A stretch of 64,000 nt of DNA from Anomaloglossus baeobatrachus (GCF_048569485.1 NC_134354.1:445700779-445764778), one strand, 5' to 3'; counted from the first letter of the stretch, positions 35,296 to 46,671 are shown. Notes: generated by a model from the letters alone, not told the origin. Program-made: numbers and translations.

Positions 35296-36285
35296 GTGGC
35301 GTGGGTGGAGGCCCGGACCGCGCAGATGTGCTGCCGCCTGCAAGCCCGGGCCTGGTTCTTTATGGAGCGATGGGTGGCCGAAATGGAGGAAGTAGTGGTG
35401 GCCGTGCGGAGATGCGAGGTGGAGACAGTGCTGGAGGAGCGGGTAAGCGACCCACGCCCCTGTGTCCTTGAAGAACCGGTCGCTGCGGCTGAGGGGCCCG
35501 ATCTGCGTCCGTTCACCCTGCTGCCTCCCCCGCCATCCGCATCGGTTGTTGCTGCCACGCCACTAGGTCCTCTGCCCCCAACACCGGTAGCGGAGTTCAG
35601 CCCATCTGCCCTAGAGGACCAGCCTGTAGGCGTTGCCCGCGAGCGACTCGCACTGATCTCACTGCCATGGAAGATCCCTCGGGAAGTGCCCGTCCGTGAA
35701 AAGAAGCCATCGGCCTCGGAAGTGGCCGCACCCAAGACAGTCCCGGCTCCGGCAGTCCGTCTGGCTACGGAAGAAGTAGAAGCTGTGAGCAGGAAGGCCC
35801 TGCAGGTGAGGCCTGTTGTCCCTAAACCCCACACCTCGGCTGAGGCTGCACCGGGTCGCCGCTGCAAGGCAGCATCCCAGGCCGCGTCACCGCAGGACCC
35901 CCCTAAGAGGATACCGGTCGTGGCTGGTGTGGGGAAGGTCCAGCGGGGCCCAACCCGCGCGCAGGGGCATGCAGACGCCCCTTACTGGGACAGAGAGCTG
36001 AACCAGCTGGGCCGCGAGATTGCCGCCAGAGAGCAACAGAGGGCTGAAGTGCTGGCATGCACTATAAGAGAGAAGGACAATCTCCGCAACGCCACTTTCC
36101 GGGTGCGGGGCCCGATTTACGAGGGCCACGTCAGACGGTTTGACCCTCAACGTGGGTATGGCTTCATCTACGAGCCGGGCCTGGAGGCCAAAATATTTGT
36201 GGCACGCCGAGATGTCAATTCCTACCTCCCAACGGGTCACCCTGGTCGTGACCTGCAACCGGACAACCTGGTGACCTACACCTGA
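35296..36285 (+). CDS. Open frame with C-terminal cold-shock-like domain (LTR element)
   Basis: This is a 330-codon open stretch inside the LTR element; the first codon is GTG, so the true start is unknown. Residues 1-50 look helical, residues 50-225 are Pro/Ala-rich and probably unstructured, and 229-262 form a charged helix (WDRELNQLGREIAAREQQR). Residues 276-325 resemble a cold-shock domain: GHVRRFDPQRGYGFI carries the RNP1-type motif RGYGFI (286-291), and KIFVARRDV matches the RNP2 position. Cold-shock domains bind single-stranded nucleic acid. A role as a nucleic-acid-binding or chaperone part of a Gag-like protein is inference. It is not a close copy of YBX or LIN28. It is treated as a fossil. 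Confidence 0.65.
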   Translation: MAWVEARTAQMCCRLQARAWFFMERWVAEMEEVVVAVRRCEVETVLEERVSDPRPCVLEEPVAAAEGPDLRPFTLLPPPPSASVVAATPLGPLPPTPVAEFSPSALEDQPVGVARERLALISLPWKIPREVPVREKKPSASEVAAPKTVPAPAVRLATEEVEAVSRKALQVRPVVPKPHTSAEAAPGRRCKAASQAASPQDPPKRIPVVAGVGKVQRGPTRAQGHADAPYWDRELNQLGREIAAREQQRAEVLACTIREKDNLRNATFRVRGPIYEGHVRRFDPQRGYGFIYEPGLEAKIFVARRDVNSYLPTGHPGRDLQPDNLVTYT

Positions 36286-37145
36286 CATTGTGGGGAGAGG
36301 GGCTGGTTTGCCCTAGATGTGAAGCAGAGGGAAGGCCGCGGTGTCCAGATGCGGTCCCAGTCCCCTCCCCCACCGTACCGTCTGGATGTAGAGTTGGAGG
36401 AGGCGCATGAGGAAGGCGGCCTCAAGTAAGGCAGCGGTCCTCCGTTGCAACCCAGTTGTCCCCGTTGGGACCATCAGCACCATGTTACCGTTTTAAGTTT
36501 TAACGAATAAATGAACACCAATTACCTGAATACTTCACCTGATTGCCGTCCGTAAAGAAGAAAGTTGTCCCCGTAGGGACTTTTTGTGTTCCCACTAACC
36601 CCCTTCCAGAGACAGGGCCGAGAACTTGCAGGCCAACCACAAACTTGTGGCCTTGTAAATAATTTGTTGGGCTGTGTTCCGTTACCGCCTCCGGAGAGTT
36701 AGATTGGAGGAAGGACCCGCAGCAGAGCAGGCTGGGGTCCGGTCACCACCAGGACCGGTGACCATCCTCCGGGGGTCAGGGATCCCCCTGGACGTGGGGT
36801 CCCCTGAAATGACAGCCGGGCGCGAGACACCATACCCGTTCCCGCTTGGGTGACCTGGAACCGAGTTCCTGCTTCCGGACTGGGGAAGAGGGGTGCTGCC
36901 CGTTTCTTAGGGGCAGCATCAAGGTGTAGGTTGCTTGGGTGAGGAAGCGGAGGAACATGAACCCATCCGTTATTAATAAAAATGTTTATACCGTTAGTAA
37001 CGTTTAAGAGAAAAGCCTCCCGTAAGGGAAGAATTAAAAATATGCTTATTGTTATATGTTTTTCTATGTTAACTTATATTTTTCAGAAATAAAACCGGTG
37101 ATGGACGGGCAGCCCGCAGACGGTCTGATTTTCACCAAGGCGGAA
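36286..37145 (+). other. 3' internal non-coding part of the cold-shock LTR element
   Basis: It contains ttttaacgaataaatgaac (about 36,497) and aaataaaaccgg (about 37,088), AT-rich strings before the second LTR. No integrase or RT is seen. Short repeats such as gttgtccccgttggga/gttgtccccgtaggga occur. Confidence 0.5.
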
Positions 37146-37829
37146 TGTGACGCCCTGGACTAGCCAGGTAGTCACAAACATAACATCACACACACCCCCT
37201 CCCCTGGATAGTCTACATCAGTCAAACAAAATCCTTGTTGCCTCCTCCAGGGTCTGATGTCCACACCAGGTGGGGCGGAGCCAGGCGGTTGGCCCCACCC
37301 ACCGAGGAGTTCACAGGCCTGGAGGCGTGAAAAAGCAGTTAGTGTGTAGTTCAGTTTTGGAGTTCAGTGGAAGTGGAGTGAGGACTTGAGTTTGGAGTGT
37401 AGAAACTGCTAGTGTCTGGGTAGGAGCCCAGGCACTGTCAGCAAGGTCGGCAGACGGTGGTGGCCGTCTGCAGGAGGTGGTGCAAGTCAGCGGAACCTAA
37501 GGATCGGGGACGGGCGGTGGCCCGCCGGTACCGAGCCGGGGAGCAGATCTGCACCAAGCACAAAGGCAGGGCCATCAGACCCCGACCACGGAGGGGGAAC
37601 TAACATCCTAGCTGCTCCCTGCCATCGCTCTCAGGATCCCCGTCACCAGCAGCGGTGGTGCACATTATCACCACGACCCGTGGGTGGCGTCACGGACTAT
37701 TTCCCCAAACAAAACACCCCCCTTTTCACTCGTGGGCGAGGAGCGCTGCTCGAGTCCCCGGGTCCGGCCCACCGCTCGAGCCACCGAGCAGCAGCAGCCC
37801 CGGACCCGAGCGTAGCGAGCGCGGCCCCA
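37146..37829 (+). repeat. 3' LTR of the cold-shock LTR element
   Basis: It begins TGTGACGCCCTGG and matches the first LTR across 33,795-34,230 and 34,700-34,942. The middle segment present in the first LTR is absent here. Confidence 0.8.
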
Positions 37830-38661
37830 TCACCTGCGGCACTATACGCCCTTGATAATCCCTCTCCCCCACCGTACCATGACTGCCGCCTAGGTGCCGC
37901 TGACCGTCTGGTACTTGTAGATCTTGTTATCCCTTCCGCATATGACTCCTCCTGTACTTCCTCCCCTTCCTCTTGTCCCAACACCTGACTCCGAATAATG
38001 TTTACAGTGTGCTCCATCATGTAGATGACCAGAATTGTCACGCTGAGAATGGCATCGCCAGTGGTAAACATCTTCGTCGACATTAGTAAACTGTGTAGAA
38101 GGGTGCATAGGTCCTTGATCTGACACCACTCCAGCAGCGTGATCTGCACCACCTCTGGATCAAGTTAGCCCAGGGTATACGTCATAACGTATTTCAGCAG
38201 GGCTCTGCGGTGCTGCCACAGACGCTGCAACATGTGCAGATTCCAATTCCTGCGTGTCGGAACATCGCAATTTCAGGCGTTTAACCGCCAGACCTTAAGA
38301 CCTTAAGACTAAGGAGCGATGAAAGTTATTGAGCTGCTGGGTGCGAACGATGGAAGTGAGCACATAGTGAGCGTGCCCGCTCTACAAGGCCATGTAGGCC
38401 GGGATGGTGTTTTAAAAATTGCTGGAGAATCAGATTGAACACGTGAGCCATACAAGGCACGTGTGTCACATTGCCCTGACGAAGGCCCGCAGCCAGGTTT
38501 GCATCATTGCCGCACACGGCTGTTAAGTCACCACCGGTGTCCACTCCATCAATTTGTACTCCTGTCGCCAGGTGACAACGTGTTCCTTTCGTGCATAGTG
38601 CTGATGATGGGAGAGGAGTCAACGCCAGCGGCGCAGGTGGACACAGGTTATGGTCACCCAC
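37830..38661 (-). pseudogene. hAT transposase, middle part
   Basis: The minus strand encodes VTHVPCMAHVFNLILQQFLK, LVERARSLCAHFHRSHPAAQ and, after breaks, EVVQITLLEWCQIKDLCTLL followed by TGDAILSVTILVIYMMEHTV. These are the RNase H-like core segments with the conserved Cys/His (CMAHVFN) of hAT transposases. Several in-frame stops and shifts make it inactive. It runs up to the LTR at 37,829. Confidence 0.82.
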
Positions 38662-38829
38662 TGGGCTGCGTTACCTTGACAGAGCAGGACCACTGGCTGA
38701 ATGCAGGTGGTGGGTATCTCACAGATGAAGTACCATCATTCAGCTACAACCAATGGGAAGACACCACACCCTTTTTTAGGCCAATCCTGTCTGCAGACCA
38801 CTGCCAGACATAGCTATGAACCTCTGGTT

Positions 38830-39190
38830 ACTGTTACCCCCAGTTCAGTTTTATGATTTTGTGTGCTTGTTACCTGACTACTTTTCCTGCTTGCTGTTTA
38901 TTTTCCTTGTTGGCCGATCCGCCTTTCACCTCTGCTTGTTTTCTGATTAAGTCCTGTCCCTCCCATTCTGTTCCTCTTCCTCAATTAATGTTTTGACCCA
39001 GCATGACTACTATTCTCTGGAACTGCAGCCTTCCACAGGTATTGATCAACTTGGACCCTGTGTAATCACTGCATAGGGGTTAAAGGGTTTCAGGGTTCTG
39101 GGGGTCCAGCTTGGTGAGTGGCTTCCCTCTAGCCTATCCTTTACAGCCCATCTGAGTGTGTCGAACCAGGCAGGCGTTACACCGTGCCCT
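38830..39190 (-). mobile_element. Probable LTR piece inserted in hAT DNA
   Basis: hAT similarity on the minus strand stops at about 39,190 and is replaced by a sequence starting TGTAACGCCTGCCTGG, an LTR-like start. The piece ends near 38,830 before hAT-like sequence resumes. The exact ends are not resolved and no duplication was seen. Confidence 0.4.
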
Positions 39191-40193
39191 CGACAGAAGG
39201 ACATGTAGGCCGGGATAGTGTTTTAAAAATTGCTGGAGAATCAGATTCAACACGTAAACCATACAAGGCACGTGTGTCACATTTCCCTGAAGAAGGGCCG
39301 CAGACTGTTTTGCATCATTGTCGCACCCGGCATTCCCTGGCTGCTGGTTGAGTGGAGACAACCATTGATGAAACTCGGTCTCACTATCCAGAGCTTACCG
39401 TCCACAACTCCTCAGCGGTGTGACTCACATTTCCCAGACATTTCTAAGTAAAGAGTCGACCGCATCATGCTGTTGAGCTCTGCTGCCAGCATAGTAAGGA
39501 GGTGTGTGGGATTCCTTGGGCGCAGTTACAAGGAAGGGTGGCCTGACCACACAGGCTTTGGCCCGAGGTGCAGGACCAACACGAGGTTGAGGAGGCAGAA
39601 GCAGTGGAAGAACTTGTACATACAGAGGAAGGATTGACACACAACTCGTGGGGATGGAAAGACTTGTACAGCAGACCCTTCTCCATCTCTCACCATAGTT
39701 ACCCAGTGCCCAATCAGCAACATGTAACTCCCCTGTCCATGCTTACTGGTCCAAGTATCTGTGGTGAAATGCACACACAGAGTTTCTCAAGGAATCGGTG
39801 ATGTTGTGTGCGACCTGCTGTGGTAGCGCGGGCACCCCTTTCTTGGAGAAGGAGTGGCGAATGGTCATCAGCTCTTGGGGCACTGCAATGAGCATAAGGT
39901 CTCGAAAATCCTCGGTCTCAAAAGGGTGTAAAGGCAGCCTTTCTGTAGCCAACAAGTTTGAGATGCTGAAACTAAACCTCTTAGGCATGTCATGCCCTTC
40001 GATAATCATGTAAAACGCAGTCTCCCTCATTGCCACTAATTGGGCCACACACACACCCCCCACTTGACTGGCATCAGTTGACCCCCCTTTTCAAAATGAA
40101 AAAGATGCTTTGCATGAAGCACTCTCAAAAATATGCATGCTTTTCGCCTCCCCTGGCTGACCCAGGGGAAAGAAAGTCCTCTTAGAGCCATGA
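39190..40193 (-). pseudogene. hAT transposase, N-terminal part
   Basis: The minus strand encodes LPLHPFETEDFRDLMLIAVP, HSFSKKGVPALPQQV, the catalytic-region segment HFTTDTWTSKHGQGSYMLL, and later VTHVPCMVYVLNLILQQFLK. The order is that of a hAT transposase. The frame is broken several times. At 40,189-40,193 (CATGA) it is interrupted by a Gypsy element and resumes at 52,647. Confidence 0.85.
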
Positions 40194-41178
40194 TGTTACG
40201 GGGGGCTGTCTGATAAGAACCTAAAGGAGTATCAGACAGTCAGGGTCCACCGTGCAAAGACTCTGCTGCAGACTATGGCAGAGTGCAATACCTCTGTTAA
40301 CTCACAGAAGGATATAATAAGTAAGTAAAGCAATTCCTCCCTTACTTGGAGGGTGTGTGGAATGATCTCTGTTAATAATCACAGAGACAAAGACAATGTG
40401 TGCGAAATGGCACCTACCTAGGTCTGCTCTTCTAGTGGTGCAAAAGAGACGAACAGCAGCGTAAGCCGCACAAAGCTCCTACCTGCGTTCGCTCCACTAG
40501 TGTGCGAGGACACGAACCACTAGATATGGCACCTGCCTAGGTCCGCTCTTCTAGTGGTGCAAAAGAGACGAACAGCAGCGTAAGCCGCACAAAGCTCCTA
40601 CCTCTGTTCGCTCCCCTAGTGTGCGAGGATACGAACAACTGCCAGACGCAGTATAAGGAACGTTACCCTATCGGCAACGTCCACCTACGAGTCGAACCAC
40701 AAGGCCCAGCCAGACCATGTGCCTCAGGCACCTGCCTATGTCCGCTCCCCTAAGAGGTAAGGATACGGACAGCAGCCGAAGCTGTAAGGTATAAGAACGC
40801 TACCCTGCTGGTAGCGCTCACCTAGCATAGACAGAGGAATGCCTAGAGGAACGCGCACAGAGCGTCTACTCTTATGCATGAACCAAGAGGACTGAGCGCC
40901 ATGCGGCGTGTGTCAGGGTCTTATATAGACTCTGTGCCTCATCCAAGATGGAGGACACCAGAGCCAATCCGCTGCCAGAACGACAGGAGTGACGTCATGC
41001 TGGCCTATCACTGAGCAAGGCATCACAAGCACATGACCAGCGACCAATTGGCATAGAAGGTGTCAGAGACATGTGACCTCGTGTCAGCGATGATGTCACC
41101 CGCACATGTGCAATGGCTCCAAGATAGGACTTAGTCTCTGGCGCTCGCACATGTGCAGTAACAAGAAATCTGGACTAA

Positions 41179-41208
41179 AGCGGGCTTTACACACTGCGAT
41201 ATCGCCGG
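41179..41208. repeat. Harbinger left terminal inverted repeat
   Basis: AGCGGGCTTTACACACTGCG followed by atatcgccgg. The matching right end lies at 47,344-47,373. Further GCGATATAGC and AATCG motifs in both orientations fill the subterminal 300 bp. Confidence 0.9.
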
Positions 41209-42129
41209 TATTTTGTCGTTGGGGTCACGGTTTTGGTGACGCACTTCCGCAATCGTTAGCGATATAGCTTTGTGTAACAGCGTTCAGCGATGTAAAATCG
41301 TCGCAAAAGCGTGATTTATCGCTAATCGGCTACACGGGTCCTAATTCCCAAAAATCGTTGTTATTTCTTTGTAACTATCGTTGCTCGTTCCTTTCAACAT
41401 ACTTTACGTTACGTGTGACACTACTACAGCGACTTAAAAAATTGTTGCCTCTTGCGTCATCATCGATACGGGCGTGTATGGTGGTTTAAATGTTCAATAC
41501 GCCTACTTGTTTCCTATTTGCTAACGCATCTGCTCCATGATTGGAGCATAATATATATAATACGCTAGCATCCTTTTTGCGTTTCTCCATTTGGTGGGTT
41601 CATTTCCTAGGTTCATTTCGTAGTTTTTGGACGTGTCCTGCTGCCTCCGTGTCCGGCGTATAGTTTGGCGTCATTCGTCCGTGAGAGAAACTTCGCATGT
41701 GAGTAATTTTTTTTTTTTTTTTTTTATTTTTGGTTTTTTTTTTTATTTTTTCTCAATAATTGTTGAAAATGTGGGTTTTTTTTTTTAAATTTATGTCTTC
41801 CTTTGTATTATAACATTTACATATGTTTGTAGTATTAAATTGGGTTTATCATAATTTAGTAAATAGCCTATATCATGACTGTATTTGTGTTTATTTAATA
41901 CATTACAGTTAGATATATTATATTATCCATTATTGTATGTTATTCAAGATTGCAGGCATCCAAACTTTAAAGTTTAAAAGACGTCAAACATGACTGTGAC
42001 CAATAAGAATAAGATTCATATTTGTAAAATGTTTATATTGGCAGACCCTAAAAAAATGGTTTCTTATTTTAAAAAAAAAAAAAAAAAAAAAAACATTTAC
42101 AAAATTATTCTCTGTTATACAGGCTAAAT

Positions 42130-43389
42130 ATGCGTAGTGAGCCTGAAAATGCCGTCATAGCTGCCATGCTTGTAGCCGGAGGAGCCCTTGCACTTGCCGA
42201 GGATCATGAAATGCGATGCAGAACTAGAAAAAGACGAATTTGGGCACGCAAATGGCTACTAGAGAGACAACGCTATACACACATGCACCTTGTAAGAGAC
42301 CTACAAGAGCATAACCCACATGACTTTAGAAACTACTTACGCATGTCGGAAAGCTCGTTCTCATACCTTTTAGAGAAAGTCCGCCCTTATATCATGCGCA
42401 ATAATACCGTAATGCGTCAGGCAGTACCTGTAGACGAGCGTTTGGGGGTGACTCTTCGATTCTTGGCTACAGGACGCAGTTTGACTGACCTTCAGTATTC
42501 ATCAGCAGTGTCCCGCTCTCTACTTAGCTCATTAATTCCAGAGACATGTTTGGCAATAGCACATGCTTTACATGACTACATGCATTTGCCAAATAGTCCT
42601 AGTGATTGGGACAAAATTGCAAATACATTCAACCTATTATGGCAATTCCCTAATTGTGGTGGCGCAATTGACGGCAAACACATAAGGATAATGCAGCCAC
42701 ATAATTCTGGCTCATATTATTACAACTACAAGGGCTACCACAGCATTATCCTTATGGCGGTTGTCAACGCCACTTATGATTTTCTGTACATTGATATCGG
42801 CATGAATGGCCGAGTTTCAGATGGTGGGGTATTTGAACATACGGAGTTTGCATTACGGCTAAAACAAAATCAACTCCAATTACCCAATAACCAAAATACC
42901 ATTGGAAATTTAAATTTTGTTTTTTTGGCGGACGAGGCCTTTCCATTACAACGTAATTTGTTACGGCCATATCCACTTACAGGCTTGAATGTAGAAAGAC
43001 GCATTTTTAATTATCGTCTATGCAGAGCTAGAAGAGTTGTTGAGAATGCTTTTGGCATCTTAAGCAGTAGATTTCGTATCTTTTCCATGCCAATCAACTT
43101 AAAACTTGAATCCATTGACAATGTTGTGCTTGCATGCTGTTATTTGCATAATTTTCTCAGAAAAAGAGATGGTCTTGAATATGTTCCACCTGGCTTTGTA
43201 GATGTAGAAAATCAAAGTAATGGTGTTGTTGAGCTTGGGGCATGGCATCAGCAAGTTAACCCACTGGATAATCTTTTGCCACAGCCACCCCTGACACGTA
43301 GTATGATGGATGCAATGGAAAACAGAACTAATTATTGTAATTTTTTTAATGGCCCAGGGGCTGTGTCATGGCAGCATGTTTATACTTAA
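42130..43389 (+). CDS. PIF/Harbinger transposase (DDE_Tnp_4 type)
   Basis: The 419-aa protein cuts and pastes the element in the nucleus. The N-terminal 1-110 carries a basic stretch (RTRKRRIWARKWLLERQ) and a helix-turn-helix region (LGVTLRFLATGRSLTDLQ). The catalytic core shows GGAIDGKHIRI (D181), GRVSDGGVF (D231) and RRVVENAFGIL (E305), the D-D-E order of this superfamily, plus FLADEAFP and a C-terminal CCYLHNFL. A GT-GAGT donor at 41,699 and an AG acceptor at 42,121-42,122 suggest an untranslated first exon, so translation starts at the first ATG of exon 2. The length is usual for Harbinger and no stop interrupts it. In related vertebrate elements the transposase works with a Myb/SANT partner, here encoded downstream on the same strand. 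Confidence 0.96.
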   Translation: MRSEPENAVIAAMLVAGGALALAEDHEMRCRTRKRRIWARKWLLERQRYTHMHLVRDLQEHNPHDFRNYLRMSESSFSYLLEKVRPYIMRNNTVMRQAVPVDERLGVTLRFLATGRSLTDLQYSSAVSRSLLSSLIPETCLAIAHALHDYMHLPNSPSDWDKIANTFNLLWQFPNCGGAIDGKHIRIMQPHNSGSYYYNYKGYHSIILMAVVNATYDFLYIDIGMNGRVSDGGVFEHTEFALRLKQNQLQLPNNQNTIGNLNFVFLADEAFPLQRNLLRPYPLTGLNVERRIFNYRLCRARRVVENAFGILSSRFRIFSMPINLKLESIDNVVLACCYLHNFLRKRDGLEYVPPGFVDVENQSNGVVELGAWHQQVNPLDNLLPQPPLTRSMMDAMENRTNYCNFFNGPGAVSWQHVYT

Positions 43390-44092
43390 TTAATGAGTTT
43401 AGGTGCTCATTAAACATGATATTGCATGGTTGTGTTTAAATAATGTAAGTCATATTTTTGAAAATGTTTTTTTTTTTAAAAAAAAATTGCCTTAAGGGTG
43501 TAAAGATTATGATTTGGAGTGGAAAAATGTTTATTGTGTTATGAAAGTAAATTGTTTGATGTTACTTAATACAACATTGTGAATATTGGTTTTTTTTTAT
43601 TGTGAAAACATTTATAATCATCACAAATGAATGTATGATTGTAAACAAAATATTTCTTTAGGAAAACATATTAATGTAAATATTAACCAAAAACTATAAA
43701 AAACGAATTAAGCATTACAAGCATTCTGTCAATCATTTATCTCGTATGATAATTAACATTTATTAATATGTTTGTTATTTACATGACATAAAACATTATG
43801 ATTCAAACAATATACGCCACATTTCCTTAAATAAAATATTAAACACAGAAATTTTTTTATAAAAAATAAACAACCAATAGAAAATAAAAAAAAAAAAAAG
43901 AAAAAAAAAAAAAAACCCATTTGCGCATACAAAAATGAGCACATAAGTATTATTAAAGTACATTACGGCGACATACAATGTTCAGTTTGTTAACATATCA
44001 ATAAAGAAACGTCATGACGTCCAAACGTCTAAAGGACCATGTGACACGCCACACTGTGTACCTGCTGATCTAAAGCGAAACTGAAAGAGAAA

Positions 44093-45157
44093 ATGTCAAC
44101 CAACAAACGTGCAAAGGTCTGGGGCCAAGGGGAGGTCCAATACTTGGTGAAAAGGATGGATGCACTGGACTATATATGTGCAAAGACATATCAACGTCCT
44201 ATGGCACATAAAAGAAGTGTTGTTAAAAAAATATGCAGGGGCCTGTACCGTAAATTTCATATCAGACGCACATCAACGCAGGTACTGAAGAAATGGGCTG
44301 ATTTAAAGTACAGGGATAAGGAGAGAATAGAAGAAATTCGAAGTGACCTGGTAGTGATAGCTGGTAAGATAATATTTTCATCCATACCTAATATATATAT
44401 GTGATTTATAATATAAAAACATAACAGTTGTTGTTTTTAAAATCATTAACGGTCTGCTGTGATTTTTTAGATCTAAAAATCACATTATTTTTTTTTTTTT
44501 TATTGTTTAATTATTTATTTTTTTAATTTAATGTTAACAGATGTAAATTCCTTGAATAATGAGTCAAGCCAGGCCACTAACAATAATGAAGAAAATGTTG
44601 TACAGCAGCTGGCTCCAAGCATGGATTCCAACCGTGAAAATAGCCTACACATTTTAAATGAGGAAGCAGCCAGCCTTGATTATGATGTAATTTCACCATC
44701 ATCAGGACATGCTGATGCTGATGTAATGTCAGAAGAGAAAATGGAGGACAATGGTAATGATGTGGTTTGACAAAGTTAGTACAGTGGTAAATATTTTGCT
44801 AGATGGATAAAACTCTAACAAAATGAACTTATGTTGAAATTAGGTGGGAAAGGATCAGGTTGGGACATGAGCGCATCATCCGGAGATGAACGTGAAGAAC
44901 AAGTTGTCAGTAATGGTAAGTTTCATGAGTGTACAACATAATGGTCCATGTTTTTTTTTTTTTTATTATTTTTTTTTGTTGTATTTTTTTTTTAAAACCA
45001 AACTCTACAATATATACCAAATACTGACATTTGTTTTTGTTTTTTCACAGAAATAGTAACACTATATGATATTTATGTGTCTGCAAACCGACTAAAAGAA
45101 GCCTCTGCGGCGCATGATGCCCTAATCCATAAATATATTAATCAACGTCATAAATAA
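44093..45157 (+). CDS. Harbinger SANT/Myb-like protein, four exons
   Basis: Exons 44,093-44,363, 44,541-44,753, 44,844-44,915 and 45,051-45,157 all have GT donors and AG acceptors, and all introns are in phase 1. They join into one 663-base frame of about 220 aa ending TAA. Residues 8-85 are a SANT/Myb-trihelix-like domain (WGQGEVQYLVKRMDALDYIC, then STQVLKKWADLKYRDKERI). The middle is acidic and Ser/Asn-rich. The C-terminus (YDIYVSANRLKEASAAHDAL) looks like a dimerising helix. In the family such proteins bind element ends and help bring the transposase to the nucleus; that role here is inferred. It lies 0.7 kb downstream of the transposase on the same strand. The splice model is by eye. Confidence 0.8.
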
Positions 45158-45489
45158 ATGATGTTTGTTTAGGATTTTTCTATGTTTAACATGTATGTAG
45201 AAAGGTTTTTAAAAGAATATTTAAACTTAAAAATATTTTAAAAATAAAAAATTTTACAAGTTCCTAAATGATTCTAAAGTAAAATAAAAATTAATAAAAA
45301 TTTTAAAACAAATGTGCGTAATAGAATCGAAAAATACATTATTTCATATGGCAGGTTTATTGTCTGTGGAATAGTTACACATTTGTTATTTTTCACAAAT
45401 ATGCACGAAATATCAGGCAACAGAAGGCATACAATAATAAAAAAATATTAAAAAAACAAAAAAATAAAAAAAATATTAAATATTATAAA

Positions 45490-46671
45490 CTACTTCTTTT
45501 TGCGTTTGTTAACCAAACTCATGCGTGACCTACGGCCACGCACACCACCCTTTCGAAGTGGTTGTCTTGATGGCTCTGCTGCAGCTTGAGGATTTTCAGG
45601 GGCATCAACAGGATCAACAGTATCAACAGGATCAACAGTATCAACAGGATCAACAGGATCAACAGGATCAACAGGATCAACAGGATCAACAGGATCTACA
45701 GGATCAACAGGATGAGGAACATCGCCAATGGCAACATAGGATGAGTCTGTTAGTTTTTTAGCTCTTGCCAAACGTAAGACATCCTGGATTAAACATTGGG
45801 CAATGTATTTTTGGTCTGGGGTAAGTTCCCGCATTTCATCATCCACGAACATAGCAATACCAGAAAGGGGTGGTCTGTTGTGCTGGTCTAGGATGTTTTG
45901 TGCCACTCCCATCAGTTTGGTTACAGCAGTAGTAGTGTTTGCAGGGATGGTTTTTTTTTTCCTTTGCCAACTTTGTGTGTATAACACATTGGATGGGCCT
46001 GCCTCAACCAAATCCACATTGGTTAATTGGCTAGCAGGAGTTTCCATTAGGTGTTCTGATGATGATTGTTGACTTGTTGTTGGCTCCTGCAATACAAAAA
46101 ATACATGAATAAATAAAATTTTCATTTAAATATATTTTTAAAATACAACATTTGAATACTTTTACATATATCTTGGAAAGTATACAAATATTCATTTCAT
46201 CATAATGATAAAAAAAAAAAAAAAGTTTATGACAAATTAGGACAATAATAAAAATTATACCTCAGATATAGTCACTTCATTGTTAGCATCTGGGGGAATA
46301 TCACCACCAATATTGAGGCTACTGGTTGATGGCCTGTGAAGCTCCTGGTCCCTTGTGAAATTCAATAAATCAAAATACCAGAGCGTTGGGACGTAGACAT
46401 CACCAGTGCCAGCACCAGAACGTTTGGATTCCTCTATTTTGTTCAGTTCTTTCTTATAAACTGTGCGTATTGCCTGTATTTTTCTTTTCACGAGATCCTC
46501 GGTACCTTTTTGATTAGGATGGTATTTGTCATATATTACAATCATTTTAAGGTACGCATCCTTTTTAAGTTGCCTATTACTGTACTCGGGGGATTTTATT
46601 TTCCATAAGGGTGTTTGCGTCTGGTACACCTCTATGAATTCACGTAGGAATTCCTCCTTATTAGTACACAT
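45490..46671 (-). CDS. Harbinger MADF-domain protein with DPV repeats
   Basis: Coding exons are 46,671-46,261 and 46,086-45,490 (minus strand), joined in phase 0 across a GT...AG intron, giving about 335 aa. An upstream untranslated exon is suggested by a GTATGT donor at 46,889. The start ATG follows directly after a TTTTCCAG acceptor. Residues 8-112 form a MADF/SANT-like domain (FLREFIEVYQTQTPLWKIKS, KRKIQAIRTVYKKELNKI, VPTLWYFDLLNFTRDQ). A conserved-looking helix LTPDQKYIAQCLIQDVLRL precedes about 12 VDP tripeptides and a basic tail (GVRGRRSRMSLVNKRKKK) that could be a nuclear signal. MADF proteins bind DNA; a role in transposition is inferred. Confidence 0.8.
45600..45715. repeat. 9-bp tandem repeat coding (VDP)n
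   Basis: Units of ggatcaaca, with a few gtatcaaca variants, repeat about 12 times. They keep the frame of the MADF gene on the minus strand. Confidence 0.95.

Larger units (their letters stand above)
33795..37829 (+). mobile_element. LTR element carrying a cold-shock-like domain
   Basis: The LTRs are about 33,795-34,955 and 37,146-37,829, both starting TGTGACRCCCTGGACTAGCC. The second is shorter by about 475 bp. They differ by a few per cent. After the first LTR comes TTGGCGTCACGAA, a possible primer-binding region. The internal 2.2 kb has no reverse transcriptase, protease or integrase that I can see. Its long open frame (35,296-36,285) ends in a cold-shock-like module. It appears to be a non-autonomous LTR element, broken in a few places and of moderate age. 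No clear target duplication was found. It sits inside a hAT element. Confidence 0.8.

Noticed and set aside
35296-36285. A processed YBX or LIN28 host gene copy inside the LTR element
   Set aside because: Only the RNP1/RNP2-type motifs match. The rest differs strongly from those proteins, and no poly(A) tail or flanking duplication of a retrocopy is seen around the domain. It is kept open as an alternative in the check.
45525-45761. Plus-strand frame of repeated QQDQQ
   Set aside because: It is the shadow of the (VDP)n tract of the MADF gene.
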